A stretch of 64,000 nucleotides of DNA from Caldilineaceae bacterium (GCA_020846635.1 JADLDO010000036.1:62001-126000); one strand, 5' to 3'; positions 44,455-57,581 are shown, counted from the first letter of the stretch. Notes: generated by a model from the sequence alone, not told the origin. Translations and numbers: made by a program.

Positions 44455-45186
44455 CTAGCCAAGACGCACGCCATAGTCTTGGCTGGCATAGTCGTATAAT
44501 TCCTCTGCTGCTGCTACGGCTACCTCGGTCTTCAATCCCTGGAAGTTTTCTCTTATCTGGCTTAACTGAAGCATAAAACGAATGGAGCCGATCTGGACGT
44601 GACCATAGAGGCTCCAGCGTTCGGCTCGCTCCAGGAGTGTGAAGTCGCCGAGGAACGCAGGAAAGCTACGGTGTAGATGGGCCGCGGCTGCTTCAAGATT
44701 ATCCACGACAAAGCCGAGGTGATGAATACGACTGGGCGCGGGTGGCGCAAGCGGAGCGTCGGGATTAAAGTCAAAGAGAAAGAGGGCGGTATTGCCGCTG
44801 GTGACGACGGTTAGGTGTTCGTCATCGCGCACAACTTTCAGCCCAAGCCCCTCCTGGAAGAAGCGTTTGGCCGCGGCGCGATCTTCAAAGGCCAACGCAA
44901 GATGGTCAAAGCCGTAGTTGGTAAAAGGTGCGGCTGTTTCTAGATCCAGTTGTTCGGCGCGTACGTCAAAGTCGGCGTCACCGTAGTGGGCCAGGATTTC
45001 ATAGAGAAACATATCGGGGTAGATAAGCTCTTGGCCCTTGTAGACAGAGAGGCGATGGCCGTTGAGAACGGCGTGGGGCAGGAGCCGGTCAAGGGCGAGA
45101 TGAACGACATCGTGGACAGGGATTTCGCCCTGGTAGGTTTCGCCAGAGTTCACGCGCAGGCGGACAGTTGTGGTGTCAGTGGGCAT
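44455..45186 (-). CDS. VOC/glyoxalase-fold protein with N-terminal extension
   Basis: A 243-residue protein. Residues about 90-215 form a vicinal-oxygen-chelate domain (FDHLALAFEDRAAAKRFF, HHLGFVVDNLEAA). An extra N-terminal domain of about 85 residues precedes it and has no obvious match. Family members include dioxygenases, isomerases and resistance proteins. It is the last gene of the eight-gene strand that begins with rpiB and starts 27 bases after ldh. Confidence 0.72.
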   Translation of the reverse strand: MPTDTTTVRLRVNSGETYQGEIPVHDVVHLALDRLLPHAVLNGHRLSVYKGQELIYPDMFLYEILAHYGDADFDVRAEQLDLETAAPFTNYGFDHLALAFEDRAAAKRFFQEGLGLKVVRDDEHLTVVTSGNTALFLFDFNPDAPLAPPAPSRIHHLGFVVDNLEAAAAHLHRSFPAFLGDFTLLERAERWSLYGHVQIGSIRFMLQLSQIRENFQGLKTEVAVAAAEELYDYASQDYGVRLG

Positions 45187-45213
45187 GGTGTTCTTTCTGT
45201 ACTAGATATGTTA

Positions 45214-47102
<1,889 letters not shown>

Positions 47103-47165
47103 TTCGACTCCTGGTTGGTGAAGCACGCTGGCTCTGTCTGTTGATTGCTGTTACATATCCTATAG

Positions 47166-48320
47166 CTATTCGAAAGCGGATATGCCTGTAAGGTCGCGCC
47201 CAATGATCAACTTCTGGATCTGGCTCGTGCCTTCATAGAGGCTGGCAACGCGGCAGTCACGCCAGAGCCGTTCTGGGATATATTCGTCGGAGTAGCCATA
47301 GCCCCCGTGGATTTGGATTGCCATATCGGCATTTTGCTTGGCGGCTTCGGCACAGAAATACTTGGCAATTGAGACGGGAATTGTGCTTGTTTTACCTTGA
47401 TTCTTGACCCAGCCTGCTTGATAGACCAGCAGGCGCGCCGCTTCGACATTGACCTTCATTTGGGCGAGCATGTCCTGGACCAACTGGAAGCTGGCAATGG
47501 GGCGGCTAAAGGCGATGCGTTCTTTCGCGTAGTGAACACTAGCGTCTAGCGCCCGCTGCGCGGTGCCAACACAGCCACTGGCAACACCGTAACGTCCGTT
47601 GTCGAGTGCGCTCATGGCGATCTTGAAGCCTTCGCCCACCTCGCCCAAACGCGCACTGTCGGGGACGCGTACATTGTCGAGGAACAGTTCGCCGGTGTCG
47701 CTGGCATGCAGCCCCAACTTGCCATGCATCTTGCGGCTGGTAAAGCCCGGACTCTTGGTGTCAACCAGGAAGGCGACCATGCCTCGATGTTTACTGCCCG
47801 GCTGCGTCTGGGCAAAGATGATGGAGACATCGGCCCACGTGCCATTGCTGATCCAAACCTTCTGCCCGCTTAGAAGCCAATCATCGCCATCACGCTTGGC
47901 AAGGGTGGCGACATTGCCCGCATCTGAACCGGCGTCCGGCTCCGTCAGGCCAAAACAGCCGATCCATTCGCCGCTGCACAGCTTCGGTAGATAATGGTGT
48001 CGCTGCTCCTCTGTGCCCCATTTCAAGATGGTAAGTTCTACCAGCGACATCTGCACAGAGAGTGTGGTACGCACGCTGGAGTCGGCATAGCCGACTTCTT
48101 CAAAGACAACCGCTTCAGAGATGTAGTCAAGCCCTGTCCCGCCATACTCCTCTGGAACGGGCACGCCGAGATAGCCAAGTTCGCCCATTTTGTAGAGCAG
48201 GTCGCGGGGAAACGCCTGAGCGTGGTCCCAGTCGCGCGAGTGGGGCAGGATCTGCGCTTGGGAAAACTTGCGCACAGCATCTTGGATCATCAATTGTTCT
48301 TCATTTAATGAGAAATCCAT
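47166..48320 (-). CDS. Acyl-CoA dehydrogenase
   Basis: A 384-residue FAD enzyme. The FAD/substrate motifs GCFGLTEPDAGSD and WISNGTWAD and the catalytic Glu in SLYEGTSQIQKLIIGR are present. It introduces a double bond into an acyl-CoA and passes electrons to ETF. The class (short, branched or glutaryl) cannot be fixed by eye. It follows the CoA transferase gene after 68 bases, so the pair may activate and oxidise one acid. Confidence 0.9.
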   Translation of the reverse strand: MDFSLNEEQLMIQDAVRKFSQAQILPHSRDWDHAQAFPRDLLYKMGELGYLGVPVPEEYGGTGLDYISEAVVFEEVGYADSSVRTTLSVQMSLVELTILKWGTEEQRHHYLPKLCSGEWIGCFGLTEPDAGSDAGNVATLAKRDGDDWLLSGQKVWISNGTWADVSIIFAQTQPGSKHRGMVAFLVDTKSPGFTSRKMHGKLGLHASDTGELFLDNVRVPDSARLGEVGEGFKIAMSALDNGRYGVASGCVGTAQRALDASVHYAKERIAFSRPIASFQLVQDMLAQMKVNVEAARLLVYQAGWVKNQGKTSTIPVSIAKYFCAEAAKQNADMAIQIHGGYGYSDEYIPERLWRDCRVASLYEGTSQIQKLIIGRDLTGISAFE

Positions 48321-48388
48321 GAGTACTCCTTATTTCTTCTTCACCAGTGAATGGCTGCGCTGAATTTGATTGACCAATGGCTCGTGGG

Positions 48389-49597
48389 TTAGATCACGCC
48401 TGTAACTGCCAGCTCCCGGATCTGTTCATTCGTGTAGCCAAGCCATTCGCTAAGGACGCTGTTGGTGTGTTCACCCAACAATGGCGGTGGACGATGAATG
48501 GTTGCGGGTGTGCTACTGAACTTGGGGACTGGACCCACCAGCGGAATTGGGCCGGTGATTGGATGTTCAACTGTTTGCACCATGCCACGCGCCTGGATCT
48601 GCGGGTCTGCCAGTACGGTCGGGATGTCGTTGACTGGCCCTGCCGGGATACCGGCTGCACCGAGACGCTCTGTCCAGGCTGCGACAGGCGCATGGGCAAA
48701 CGCCGCTTCGAGCAGGGGGAGAAGTTCTGTCCGGTGAACGACCCGCGCTTGGTTAGTGACAAAGCGCTCATCTTCTGCCAACGCCGGTAGCTCTAGGAGG
48801 TGACAGAGCTTTTGAAACTGTGCATCGTTGCCGACAGCAAGCATGAGCCAACCGTCGGCGGCGCGCACAGCCTGATAGGGAACAATGGAGGCGTGGGCAT
48901 TTCCATAACGCTTGGGTGTTTGACCGGACACGAGATAGGCGCTGGCGACGTTTGCCAGCCAACTGACCTGTGTATCCAGCAGCGCAATGTCAATGGCCTG
49001 GCCCATGCCCGTCTGCTGGCGGTGATGAAGCGCGGCAAGGATGGCGATCACGGCATTCATGCCTGCTGTAACATCGACAACGGCGACCCCCACTTTATAG
49101 GGATGGCCTTCGTCATTCTCACCCGCGCTAGGCCCGGTGATGCTCATGATGCCACCTTCCGCTTCGATGACCGCATCATAGCCCGCTCGATCTCGATAGG
49201 GGCCGGTTTGGCCGTATCCCGTAATGGAGCAGTAGATGAGCGCAGGATTTATGCGCTGCAACGCCTCGTAGCTTAAGCCTAGCGCGGCCATGCCGCCCAC
49301 TTTGAAGTTTTCAACGACAATGTCCGCGCGCGCAATCATCTCGCGAACAATGGCGCTGCCGGTGGGGTGCTTGAGATCGAGTGTAACACTTTCCTTGTTG
49401 CGATTCGCACAGAGAAAGTAGGCACTCTCGCCGTTGGGAGTAAAGGGCGGCCCCCAACGGCGGGTGTCATCACCCCGGCCCGGCTGCTCAATTTTGATCA
49501 CGCGTGCGCCCAAGTCGCCCAAGAGCATGGTGGCATAGGGGCCAGCCAACACACGCGAAAGATCGATAACCGTGATTCCGTCTAGCGCACCACTCAT
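48389..49597 (-). CDS. CaiB/BaiF (family III) CoA transferase
   Basis: A 402-residue type III CoA transferase. The N-terminus GITVIDLSRVLAGPYATMLLGDLGARVIKIEQPGRGD is typical, and the DVTAGMN segment after GVAV carries the nucleophilic Asp near residue 175. It moves CoA between acyl groups. The ATG at 49597 is chosen over a TTG 9 bases earlier. It begins 24 bases after glgP and is probably part of the same transcript. Confidence 0.9.
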   Translation of the reverse strand: MSGALDGITVIDLSRVLAGPYATMLLGDLGARVIKIEQPGRGDDTRRWGPPFTPNGESAYFLCANRNKESVTLDLKHPTGSAIVREMIARADIVVENFKVGGMAALGLSYEALQRINPALIYCSITGYGQTGPYRDRAGYDAVIEAEGGIMSITGPSAGENDEGHPYKVGVAVVDVTAGMNAVIAILAALHHRQQTGMGQAIDIALLDTQVSWLANVASAYLVSGQTPKRYGNAHASIVPYQAVRAADGWLMLAVGNDAQFQKLCHLLELPALAEDERFVTNQARVVHRTELLPLLEAAFAHAPVAAWTERLGAAGIPAGPVNDIPTVLADPQIQARGMVQTVEHPITGPIPLVGPVPKFSSTPATIHRPPPLLGEHTNSVLSEWLGYTNEQIRELAVTGVI

Positions 49598-49621
49598 AGC
49601 GACCAATTTACGGGTTCATGA

Positions 49622-52177
49622 CTAGGCCCAACGTACCAGTAGCCCTGGTTCAATTGGATCAATTTGGTATTGGCGACCGGCGCGGACGCGTACGGCTACG
49701 GCAAGCGCGCCACTGCGCTCGGGCGTGAAGTTCGCTGAATAGAGGGTGGCATCTCCGTCCTGTTCAATGAGATTCATCGGCATGGGAACCGTATTGATCA
49801 GTTCGCCGTCGCCATTCTGCTCTCCAGCCACCAGTTCCACGGCAACATCGCTTGGTGTAATGCCATCGAGCCATACTTTCGCCTGAATTTGAACTGGGTC
49901 ACCAACGGTCACGATTTCAGTCGGAAGGCTGCCCAGTTCAGCCCGTACATTGTGCCAGCGGCTGCGCAGGCTTGCGCGCCAATCTACCATCTGCTTGGCA
50001 AGCGCCCAGTCCTCTACCTGGTAGCGTTCTCCCTGCTCGGCAGCAGGGAGATAATAGCGTTCGGTATACTCTATCACCATGCGGCGCATACTGAAACGGG
50101 GCGCACAGGTGCGTATGGAGTTCTTCATAATCTGCACCCATGCGCTTGGCACAGCCGTGGAGGTATCCCGATCATAAAATGTCGGGATGATTTCCTCTTC
50201 TAGTGTCGTGTATAGGCTGTAGGCGTCTGCTTCGTCCTGGGTGGCAAGGTCTTTGAACTCGCGATTTTCGCCAATTGCCCAGCCGTTGCTGCCGTCATAG
50301 CCTTCTTCCCACCAGCCATCGAGCACGCTAAAGTTGGGGACACCGCTCAGCGCTGCTTTCTGACCACTTGTGCCACTGGCTTCACGCGGGCGGCGCGGGG
50401 TGTTGAGCCAGATGTCGACGCCAGAAATTAGGTGCCGCGCGATATTCATGTCGTAATTTTCAAGAAAAACGATCTTGCCCGCAAACTCCGGCTGTTGGCT
50501 GATCTCATAGACCTGCTGGATCAATGCCTTGCCCGGTTCATCATCGGGATGCGCCTTGCCACTAAAGATTATTTGAACAGGACGTTGTGGGTCGTTGAGA
50601 ATGCGCGTGATACGCTCCAGATCATGGAAGATGAGCATTGCGCGCTTATAGGTTGCGAATCGTCGAGCAAAGCCGATGATCAGAGCGTTGGGGTTGAGAA
50701 TCTGATCGGCTCTGGCGATTCGTTGGGTGCTTTCGCCATGACGCAGATACTGGCGACGCACGCGCTGGCGCACAAAGCGCACCATCTCATCCTTACGCTG
50801 CTGGTGTACTGCCCATAGCTCGCTGTCGGGGATGTCATCAATCGCGTCCCAAATTTTGGGGTCTTCGATCTGCTCAACCCAATCCGTGGGGAGGTAGCGA
50901 CTATAGAGATGCTTTAGCTCTTGTGCCAGCCAGGTTTGTGTATGGACTCCGTTGGTAATTGCGCCAATCGGAACCTCGTCAATGGGGGTTTCGGGCCACA
51001 AAAAGCGCCACATCTCGCGGCTGACTTCGCCGTGTAACTGACTTACCCCATTGGCAAAACCGCTGAGACGCAAGGCCAAGACCGTCATGCTGTATTGTGG
51101 TCCCCAGGGCAGCTCTTGGCGCGCAAATTCGATAAATTGCTCGCGGTTCAGCCTCAATTGTCCCCAATATTGCCAGAAGAATTTATCCACCAACTCGAAA
51201 GCAAAGGCATCGTTGCCTGCGGGTACGGGTGTATGTGTGGTAAAGAGGGTGTTGGCCCGGACAGCCTCCACTGCTTCGTCAAAGCTTAGTCCAGCATCCT
51301 GCACCTTGCGCCGCACTCGTTCTAGCCCGAGGAAAGCGCTGTGGCCCTCATTCATGTGCCATACCGCGGGATCGTAGCCCAACGCCATGACCGCACGCAC
51401 GCCGCCAATGCCTAATACGATTTCCTGGCTGATACGCATTTCGCGGTCGCCCCCATAGAGCCGGGCGCTGAGTTCACGATCTTGCGGGACATTGCGCGGT
51501 ACATCGGTATCCATCAGGAAAATCGGAATACGCCCCACCTGGATGCGCCATATTTTCGCATAGACAGTGCGACCCGGCAAATCAACGCTAATGAGAAGTT
51601 CACCCCCTTGAGCATCCAAAGCTGGCAGTGCAGGAACCTCGGCGAAGTCAATCTTCTCGTACTCTGCCTGCTGCTGGCCTTCTTGATCAATACGCTGAGT
51701 GAAGTAACCTTGGGGGTAGAGGAACCCGACGCCAACAAAAGGGAGGCCCAGGTCGCTGGCTTCCTTGCAATGATCACCGCTCAAAATACCCAAGCCACCA
51801 CTATAGATCGGCAGCGCTTCATGCAAGCCGAACTCAGCGCTGAAGTAGGCAATCACCTGATCCTGTTTGCCTGCGTGATGGGTTCCATACCAGGTGGGGG
51901 TGTCGGGGGACATATAGTGGTCAAAGGCAGCCATTACTTCGGCATAGGCGGTAAGAAAGTCTGGATCGCTTGCCGCAGCATCGAGCTTCGCTTGCTCTAT
52001 GCGATGGAGCAGCTTGATCGGATTGTGATTGAGGGTATCCCACAGCGCTGGGTCTAGGCGTCCATAGAGCGCTTGGGCTTCGGTGTGCCAACTCCACCAA
52101 AGATTATAGGCAACCTCCTCAAGTCGTTCGATGGCCGCAGGTACGCGGGGCCGAACTGATATTTTGCCAAGATGCAT
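49622..52177 (-). CDS. glgP: Alpha-glucan phosphorylase (bacterial long type with N-terminal DUF3417)
   Basis: An 851-residue GT35 phosphorylase that releases glucose 1-phosphate from glycogen or maltodextrin. An N-terminal DUF3417 segment (residues 1-120, VAYNLWWSWH) marks the actinobacterial/Chloroflexota type. The catalytic core contains AYFSAEFGLHEALPIYSGGLG and the PLP-binding Lys in EASGTSGQKAALSGV near residue 605. It lies 32 bases downstream of zwf. Confidence 0.94.
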   Translation of the reverse strand: MHLGKISVRPRVPAAIERLEEVAYNLWWSWHTEAQALYGRLDPALWDTLNHNPIKLLHRIEQAKLDAAASDPDFLTAYAEVMAAFDHYMSPDTPTWYGTHHAGKQDQVIAYFSAEFGLHEALPIYSGGLGILSGDHCKEASDLGLPFVGVGFLYPQGYFTQRIDQEGQQQAEYEKIDFAEVPALPALDAQGGELLISVDLPGRTVYAKIWRIQVGRIPIFLMDTDVPRNVPQDRELSARLYGGDREMRISQEIVLGIGGVRAVMALGYDPAVWHMNEGHSAFLGLERVRRKVQDAGLSFDEAVEAVRANTLFTTHTPVPAGNDAFAFELVDKFFWQYWGQLRLNREQFIEFARQELPWGPQYSMTVLALRLSGFANGVSQLHGEVSREMWRFLWPETPIDEVPIGAITNGVHTQTWLAQELKHLYSRYLPTDWVEQIEDPKIWDAIDDIPDSELWAVHQQRKDEMVRFVRQRVRRQYLRHGESTQRIARADQILNPNALIIGFARRFATYKRAMLIFHDLERITRILNDPQRPVQIIFSGKAHPDDEPGKALIQQVYEISQQPEFAGKIVFLENYDMNIARHLISGVDIWLNTPRRPREASGTSGQKAALSGVPNFSVLDGWWEEGYDGSNGWAIGENREFKDLATQDEADAYSLYTTLEEEIIPTFYDRDTSTAVPSAWVQIMKNSIRTCAPRFSMRRMVIEYTERYYLPAAEQGERYQVEDWALAKQMVDWRASLRSRWHNVRAELGSLPTEIVTVGDPVQIQAKVWLDGITPSDVAVELVAGEQNGDGELINTVPMPMNLIEQDGDATLYSANFTPERSGALAVAVRVRAGRQYQIDPIEPGLLVRWA

Positions 52178-52209
52178 AAATTTGTTTCCTTTTTTATTTT
52201 CTACGCACG

Positions 52210-53754
52210 CTAGCGCGAGACGCGCACAGAGGCGGGATTACGCCAGTAACGATGATCCTTTGCCAGCAGCTCGTCTGCCTCTTTGGGCCCCCAGGTGCCG
52301 GCTGGATAGGTGGGTAGCTTTGCCGTCTTGCCTTGTGCCTTCAGTGCATCTTCTTGCATCTGCCAGCCCTCCAAAATGCGTGTAATGCGATCCCACGCCA
52401 ACTCGACTTCATCGCGCCGGATGAAGAGGGTTGTGTCACCTAAGATGGCATCCAGAAGTAGACGCTCATAGGCATCGGCTGCGGGTTGGGAACCAAATTG
52501 TTCCCGATACGAGAAGTCCATCGCCACTCGCTCAATGACGACATTTGGTCCGGGTCGTTTGGCATCAAATGACAATCGGATCCCTTCGTCGGGTTGGATA
52601 CGAAGGGTGAGGATGTTGCTGGGGGGCACTTTGTCACCGTCAACCGTTTCGAAGAGCATCAGCGGTGGGCGGCGGAAAACAATGTTGATCTCTGTCAGTT
52701 TTGCAGGCATGGCTTTACCTGTGCGCAAGTAAAAGGGGACGCCCTTCCAGCGCCAATTGTCAATGTCCAGCTTGAGCGCAATATAGCTGTCGGTGGTCGA
52801 GTTGGCCGGTACACCTTTCTCTTGGGTGTAGCCTGGAATTACCTTGCCGTTGCTCACGCCTGAGCCATACTGTGCGCGCACGACCCACTCATCTACACGC
52901 GCAGGATCGATAGGCCGGATCGCGCGCAGGACATTCACTTTTTGGTCACGCACTGCTTCTGCTTCAAAGGCAAAGGGGGGTTCCATTGCCGTGAGCGCCA
53001 GAAGCTGCATCATGTGGTTTTGCACCATGTCACGAATCGCACCCGACTTGTCATAATAGCCCCCGCGATCCTCGATGCCCAATGCCTCGGCTACGGTGAT
53101 CTGGACGTGGTCAATATAGGTGCGGTTCCAAACCGGCTCAAAAATGCCATTGCCAAAACGAAAAACCAAGATGTTTTGGACGGTTTCTTTGCCCAAGTAA
53201 TGATCAATGCGATAGATTTGGTCTTCACGAAAGAGCTTGAGCAGATGCTGGTTCAGCGCACGCGCGCTTTCCAGGTCGTGACCAAAGGGCTTTTCGATGA
53301 TCACACGCAGTTGGCCCTCCATATCGTCTCGACACAGCCCTACCTCGTAAATCAATGAGGTGATGGGTTCAAAGACAGAGGGGGGGGTCGCCAGATAGTA
53401 AAGCTGGCTGCCATTGGTTGGACGCTGTTTTTCAAGCTTGGCAACACGAGCAGCCAGCTTTTTGAAGCTGTCCAGGTCGTCGTAGTTGCCGGATTGATAG
53501 AAAAGCCCTTGCGAGAACCAATGCCATATGTGGTCATCGACGCCGTTTACGCCATATTCCTCGACGCCCGCGCGCGCCATCTCGCGGAACTCCTCATCGC
53601 TGTACTTGGTTCGCGCAAAGCCCAATAGTGTGAAGTTGGGGGGGAGAAGATTCTGATAGGCTAAATGGTAGAGGGCTGGGATCAACTTGCGATGGGCTAA
53701 GTCACCCGACGCGCCAAAAACAACCAACATCACAGGTTGTTCAATCCGTTTCAT
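52210..53754 (-). CDS. zwf: Glucose-6-phosphate 1-dehydrogenase
   Basis: A 514-residue NADP-dependent dehydrogenase, first step of the oxidative pentose phosphate pathway. The nucleotide motif [11 protein letters not shown] is at residues 14-24 and the active-site signature RIDHYLGKE near residue 190. Length is normal. It lies 45 bases after rpiB and 32 before glgP, so glycogen-derived sugar can flow into the pathway. Confidence 0.95.
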   Translation of the reverse strand: MKRIEQPVMLVVFGASGDLAHRKLIPALYHLAYQNLLPPNFTLLGFARTKYSDEEFREMARAGVEEYGVNGVDDHIWHWFSQGLFYQSGNYDDLDSFKKLAARVAKLEKQRPTNGSQLYYLATPPSVFEPITSLIYEVGLCRDDMEGQLRVIIEKPFGHDLESARALNQHLLKLFREDQIYRIDHYLGKETVQNILVFRFGNGIFEPVWNRTYIDHVQITVAEALGIEDRGGYYDKSGAIRDMVQNHMMQLLALTAMEPPFAFEAEAVRDQKVNVLRAIRPIDPARVDEWVVRAQYGSGVSNGKVIPGYTQEKGVPANSTTDSYIALKLDIDNWRWKGVPFYLRTGKAMPAKLTEINIVFRRPPLMLFETVDGDKVPPSNILTLRIQPDEGIRLSFDAKRPGPNVVIERVAMDFSYREQFGSQPAADAYERLLLDAILGDTTLFIRRDEVELAWDRITRILEGWQMQEDALKAQGKTAKLPTYPAGTWGPKEADELLAKDHRYWRNPASVRVSR

Positions 53755-53799
53755 AGCTCTTTTGTCCTGGCTCTATAGTCTTTAACAGGGTATCCTGCT

Positions 53800-54261
53800 T
53801 CAGCTTGTTATGGCACTGCCGGTTGCTTCCATTAGGTTGATCTTATCGACACGGCGGATAAAGCGAGCCTCCTCTTGAAAGTGCGCGTTCACAAAGGCAC
53901 GTACAAGCTCGCGGGCAACTGCCTCGCCGATGATACGCCCTCCTAGACAGAGGACATTCATGCCGTCGTGTTCAACACCCTGGTGTGCGCTGTAGGTGTC
54001 ATGGGCGATGCTGGCGCGCACCCCACGCAACTTGTTGGCAGCAATACAGACGCCCACGCCGCTCCCACAGATCAAAATGCCCCGTTCCGCCTCGCCTTCT
54101 TGCAGGGCGCGGCCAACCCGACCAGCAAAGTCGGGAAAATCAACCGATTTCGTCTCGTTGACGCCCAAGTCACTGACCTCATGACCCAGGTTCTGCAATT
54201 CGTCTATGACGGCTGCCTTGATGGGAAGTCCGGCATGATCGTTACCAACTGCAACTCGCAT
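53800..54261 (-). CDS. rpiB: Ribose-5-phosphate isomerase B
   Basis: A 153-residue RpiB that interconverts ribulose 5-phosphate and ribose 5-phosphate. Motifs are GNDHAG at residues 6-11, ICGSGVG with the catalytic Cys near residue 66, and the NVLCLGGRIIG strand. AGGAGAG lies 6 bases before the ATG; upstream in-frame codons lack similarity. It heads the eight-gene strand that continues with zwf and glgP. Confidence 0.93.
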   Translation of the reverse strand: MRVAVGNDHAGLPIKAAVIDELQNLGHEVSDLGVNETKSVDFPDFAGRVGRALQEGEAERGILICGSGVGVCIAANKLRGVRASIAHDTYSAHQGVEHDGMNVLCLGGRIIGEAVARELVRAFVNAHFQEEARFIRRVDKINLMEATGSAITS

Positions 54262-54341
54262 AGATCTCTCCTCACATCTTGAAACAACGGTGAAACAACT
54301 CGGTTCTGTTAAATCGTTGACACGCTGCAATTGCAGTAGAG

Positions 54342-55388
54342 CTATGCGTGCGTTGGGCGGTGGTAGGTCATTACTGGCCCCTCGACCCGTAATTGTACAG
54401 GCTGGCCGACGGCAAAATGATACATTGGCCCCAGGCGTGCGTCAACCAGCAGCCCTGAACCAAGCTGGACGGTCACAAGCTGGTCATGGCCGAAAAAGAG
54501 AATGTTACGCACACGATTGGGGGAATCGGCTGCGGCAGGCATGACAGCTACATTTTCAGGCCGGATCAAGATATCGACTGTACCCTGGTTCTCAATGATC
54601 GATTCCAGCGACCCAAGTTCACATTCTACGCGCCGCCCTGTGGCAGTTCCAACCAAGAAATTTGCATCGCCGAGGAAAGAGGCAACTTCACGGTCGGCAG
54701 GCTGCTGGTAGAGTTGTTGCGGGCGTGCCACCTGGCGTACCTCGCCGTCGATCAACACTGCCACAATGTCGACCAGGCTCAGCGCCTCCTCTTGGTCATG
54801 CGTGACAAAGATCGCCGTGGCATTGGCTTGTCGTAAAATGCTGCGTACCTCTGCGCGCACACGCACGCGCAGACCGGCATCTAGGTTGCTAAATGGCTCA
54901 TCGAGCAAGATGACTTCCGGCTCTGGGGCCAAAGCACGCGCCAGCGCAACCCGCTGCTGCTGCCCCCCACTTAGCTCATGGGGAAAGCGCGCTTCCAGAC
55001 CATCTAGCCCGACCAGCGACAAGACTGTGGCAACGCGCTCCGCAGCATCGCCCGGATAGCTGTGCAAACCGAAGCGCACATTTTGTGCCACCGTAAGATG
55101 TGGGAACAGGGCATACTCCTGAAAGACCATGCCAACACGTCGCCGTTCTGGCGGCAGATGGAACGGGGGCTTTGCCACCACCTGTCCAGCGATTTCAATT
55201 TCGCCTTCCTCAAGCCGCTCGAAGCCCGCGATCAGACGTAGGGTGGTTGTCTTGCCACAACCGCTGGGGCCTAACAACGCCATCAGTTGCCCCTTGGGTA
55301 ATTCCAGCGAAACGCCGCGCGCCGCGGAGACAACGCCATAGTGTTTGACGGCGTTTCGTACGGCCACACCGATTTCCTTCACACCCAT
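54342..55388 (-). CDS. fbpC: ABC transporter ATPase, FbpC-like (iron or polyamine type)
   Basis: A 348-residue ATPase. Walker A GPSGCGKTT, Q-loop MVFQEYALFPHLT, signature LSGGQQQRVALARAL and Walker B VILLDEPFSNLD are complete, followed by a TOBE domain (IRPENVAVMPA). The ATG at 55388 is used; a GTG 6 bases later has the better AAGGGAG spacing. The family powers Fe3+, thiamine, spermidine or phosphonate uptake. The neighbouring flavodoxin gene favours iron. It follows the permease gene after 76 bases. Confidence 0.85.
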   Translation of the reverse strand: MGVKEIGVAVRNAVKHYGVVSAARGVSLELPKGQLMALLGPSGCGKTTTLRLIAGFERLEEGEIEIAGQVVAKPPFHLPPERRRVGMVFQEYALFPHLTVAQNVRFGLHSYPGDAAERVATVLSLVGLDGLEARFPHELSGGQQQRVALARALAPEPEVILLDEPFSNLDAGLRVRVRAEVRSILRQANATAIFVTHDQEEALSLVDIVAVLIDGEVRQVARPQQLYQQPADREVASFLGDANFLVGTATGRRVECELGSLESIIENQGTVDILIRPENVAVMPAAADSPNRVRNILFFGHDQLVTVQLGSGLLVDARLGPMYHFAVGQPVQLRVEGPVMTYHRPTHA

Positions 55389-55464
55389 CTCCCTTGCGGT
55401 AAGTGCCAATGCAGCGGTGCGGTCTGTTGCCGACTCCCGTGTGGCTGTGAGAATCGCGTGGTCA

Positions 55465-57039
55465 TTAGCTGCTCCGCTCCTCTTGACGCAAAATCAGGAC
55501 GATGCTGAGGGCAGAGACAACCAATAAAATGAGGGCTGGAGCCGCCGCACGCGTAAAAAAGGCCTCACTGGTCGCTGACCAGATTTGGGTGGCAAGAGTA
55601 GAGAAGCCCGTTGGCCCCAAGAGCAGGGTAGCGGGGAGTTCCTTGATAGTACTGAGAAAGACCAGCGCAATGCCTGCCCAAATGCCCGGTTGGAGCAGGG
55701 GAAGTGTCACACGTCGTATCGCCTGGCGACGGCTATAACCCAACGTCCGCGCCGCTTCCTCAAGGCGTGGGCTAATCTGGAGCAGTCCGGCGCGCAAGGT
55801 TCCGGTGACTTCGGGCAAGAAGCGCACAATGTAGGCAAAAATCAGCATAGCAAGCGTTTGGTAGAGAAAAGGCGCATAGTTGGCGCCGAAAAAGACAAGA
55901 CTGAGCGCGATGACGATACCTGGTAGACCGTTGCCAATGTACGCCAGGTTGTATACCCACGCGCTATAACGCCCCGGGAAGCGGACAACCAGATAGGCAA
56001 TGGGCAGCGCCAATGCTGCGGCTGTGACGGCAGCCAAGCCGGCGGCGCGCACACTGTTCACAAGCGCTAACCAGAGCGGGACTAATGATTCTCCCGCTGC
56101 AAGCCCACGGATGAGCCAGTAGGTAACGACACTGGCAGGCAGAACAAGCGAGGCCATGACAACTGTGCTGCAAAGCAGGAGGGCAGGCCAACGCCACCTG
56201 CCTAGCACCACGGGCTGCTTGCGACGGCTCGAGCCGATATTCACGCGATGATAGCGGGCGACCCCCTGCATCCGTTGGACGGCAATCAAGAGCGCGAGGC
56301 TAATTACCACCAGCACAAGGGCCAACATAGAGGCTAGGCTGCGGTCAAAGCTGGAGCCATATTGCACATAGATGGCGCGAGTAAAGCTGTTAAAGCGTAA
56401 CAGCGATACCGCGCCAAAGTCGCTCAGGACATAGAGCGCCACCAAGAGCGCGCCCCCCGCGATAGAGGGGCGAAGATTGGGCAGGGTAACGCGCCAGAAG
56501 GTAGCCCACGGGTTATAGCCTAAACTGCGCGAGGCTTCTTCTAAGGCCGGATCCAGATTGCGCAGCCCAGCCCGGATGCTGAGAAAGAGATAGGGATAGG
56601 TAAAGATGGTTAGTGCCCAGGTTGCGCCAAATAAGCCATAGATGGAGGGCAAGCGCTCCACACCCAGAGGCTCAAGCCAACCCTGCACCATGCCACGCGG
56701 CCCCATCATGGCAACCAGCGAATAGCTGCCTACGTAGGAGGGAAAGACCAACGGCAGGGCACAGAGCACACTCCACCAACGCTGCCCCGGCAGATCCGTA
56801 CTAACAGTCAACCATGCCAGCGGCAGGCTGATCACAAAGGAGATGGAGGTCACCAAGAGAGCCAGGATTAGACTGTTCCAGACAATCTGGAGGGTCTGCG
56901 GGCGAACAAGCAGCGCATAGGCGCTTGCCCAGCCCACGCTGGAGGCGCGCAGCAAAAGGTAGAGAAGGGGCAGGGCCATCGCGAGCGCAATAAGCCCCGC
57001 CACGACCTTTAGAACGAGCACCCCCCGAGACTGCCTCAT
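55465..57039 (-). CDS. fbpB: ABC transporter permease, FbpB-like (two fused permease domains)
   Basis: A 524-residue inner-membrane protein with about twelve helices and two EAA loops, [31 protein letters not shown] and [31 protein letters not shown]. This is the fused arrangement of the Fe3+ permease FbpB. Its ATG overlaps the stop of the upstream gene as ATGA (57036-57039). No periplasmic binding-protein gene is nearby. Confidence 0.88.
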   Translation of the reverse strand: MRQSRGVLVLKVVAGLIALAMALPLLYLLLRASSVGWASAYALLVRPQTLQIVWNSLILALLVTSISFVISLPLAWLTVSTDLPGQRWWSVLCALPLVFPSYVGSYSLVAMMGPRGMVQGWLEPLGVERLPSIYGLFGATWALTIFTYPYLFLSIRAGLRNLDPALEEASRSLGYNPWATFWRVTLPNLRPSIAGGALLVALYVLSDFGAVSLLRFNSFTRAIYVQYGSSFDRSLASMLALVLVVISLALLIAVQRMQGVARYHRVNIGSSRRKQPVVLGRWRWPALLLCSTVVMASLVLPASVVTYWLIRGLAAGESLVPLWLALVNSVRAAGLAAVTAAALALPIAYLVVRFPGRYSAWVYNLAYIGNGLPGIVIALSLVFFGANYAPFLYQTLAMLIFAYIVRFLPEVTGTLRAGLLQISPRLEEAARTLGYSRRQAIRRVTLPLLQPGIWAGIALVFLSTIKELPATLLLGPTGFSTLATQIWSATSEAFFTRAAAPALILLVVSALSIVLILRQEERSS

Positions 57040-57557
57040 GCTGACTCTGACTGCCTAGTTTGGTCCGGCCCGAACGCTGGCCTCTGTCTCCGTACCTGAT
57101 AAGCACGAAGCGTCTGCGGCCATAGGAGCCATGCCAGCCCTAGAATTGGCTGGAAAAGGGGGAAATAGCCATAGTCTTCGCCAAAATGACGCCAGACAGT
57201 GCTGCCGATGAAGGGCGGATCGACAAAGCTCCAAACCCCTATGACCAGGGTCATCAACGTCTCGAAGCCCAGCGAGATGACCGATAGCCACCAGGTCCAG
57301 CGCCGGCGATAGGCAAAGCCGATGGTTGCCACGAGATAGCAGAGCGCCGCAACGCCACTCATGATTACCGGGAAGTAGTTGACAATATCGTCGCGTATGA
57401 AAAGTTGAAAGAGCGCGCGGACTCCTGTCGAAAGAGCCAGCACAGGATAGGAGACTGCCAGTATATAGCCAATGGGACTCAGGATGCTGTCCCACTTATG
57501 GTCACGCTCACTGCTTGATTGGCTAGCGACTGATTCGATTTTAACCTGGTTTGTCAT
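57036..57557 (-). CDS. Membrane protein of unknown function in the iron/flavodoxin operon
   Basis: A 173-residue protein with about four membrane helices (near residues 27-50, 60-82, 88-110 and 128-148) and a charged C-terminal tail. I do not recognise it. It overlaps fbpB by four bases and starts 24 bases after the flavodoxin gene, so it is tightly embedded in the operon. A role in the transporter or in membrane redox is conceivable only from context. Confidence 0.7.
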   Translation of the reverse strand: MTNQVKIESVASQSSSERDHKWDSILSPIGYILAVSYPVLALSTGVRALFQLFIRDDIVNYFPVIMSGVAALCYLVATIGFAYRRRWTWWLSVISLGFETLMTLVIGVWSFVDPPFIGSTVWRHFGEDYGYFPLFQPILGLAWLLWPQTLRAYQVRRQRPAFGPDQTRQSESA

Positions 57558-57581
57558 ATGTCTACGGCTTTGTATCTATGC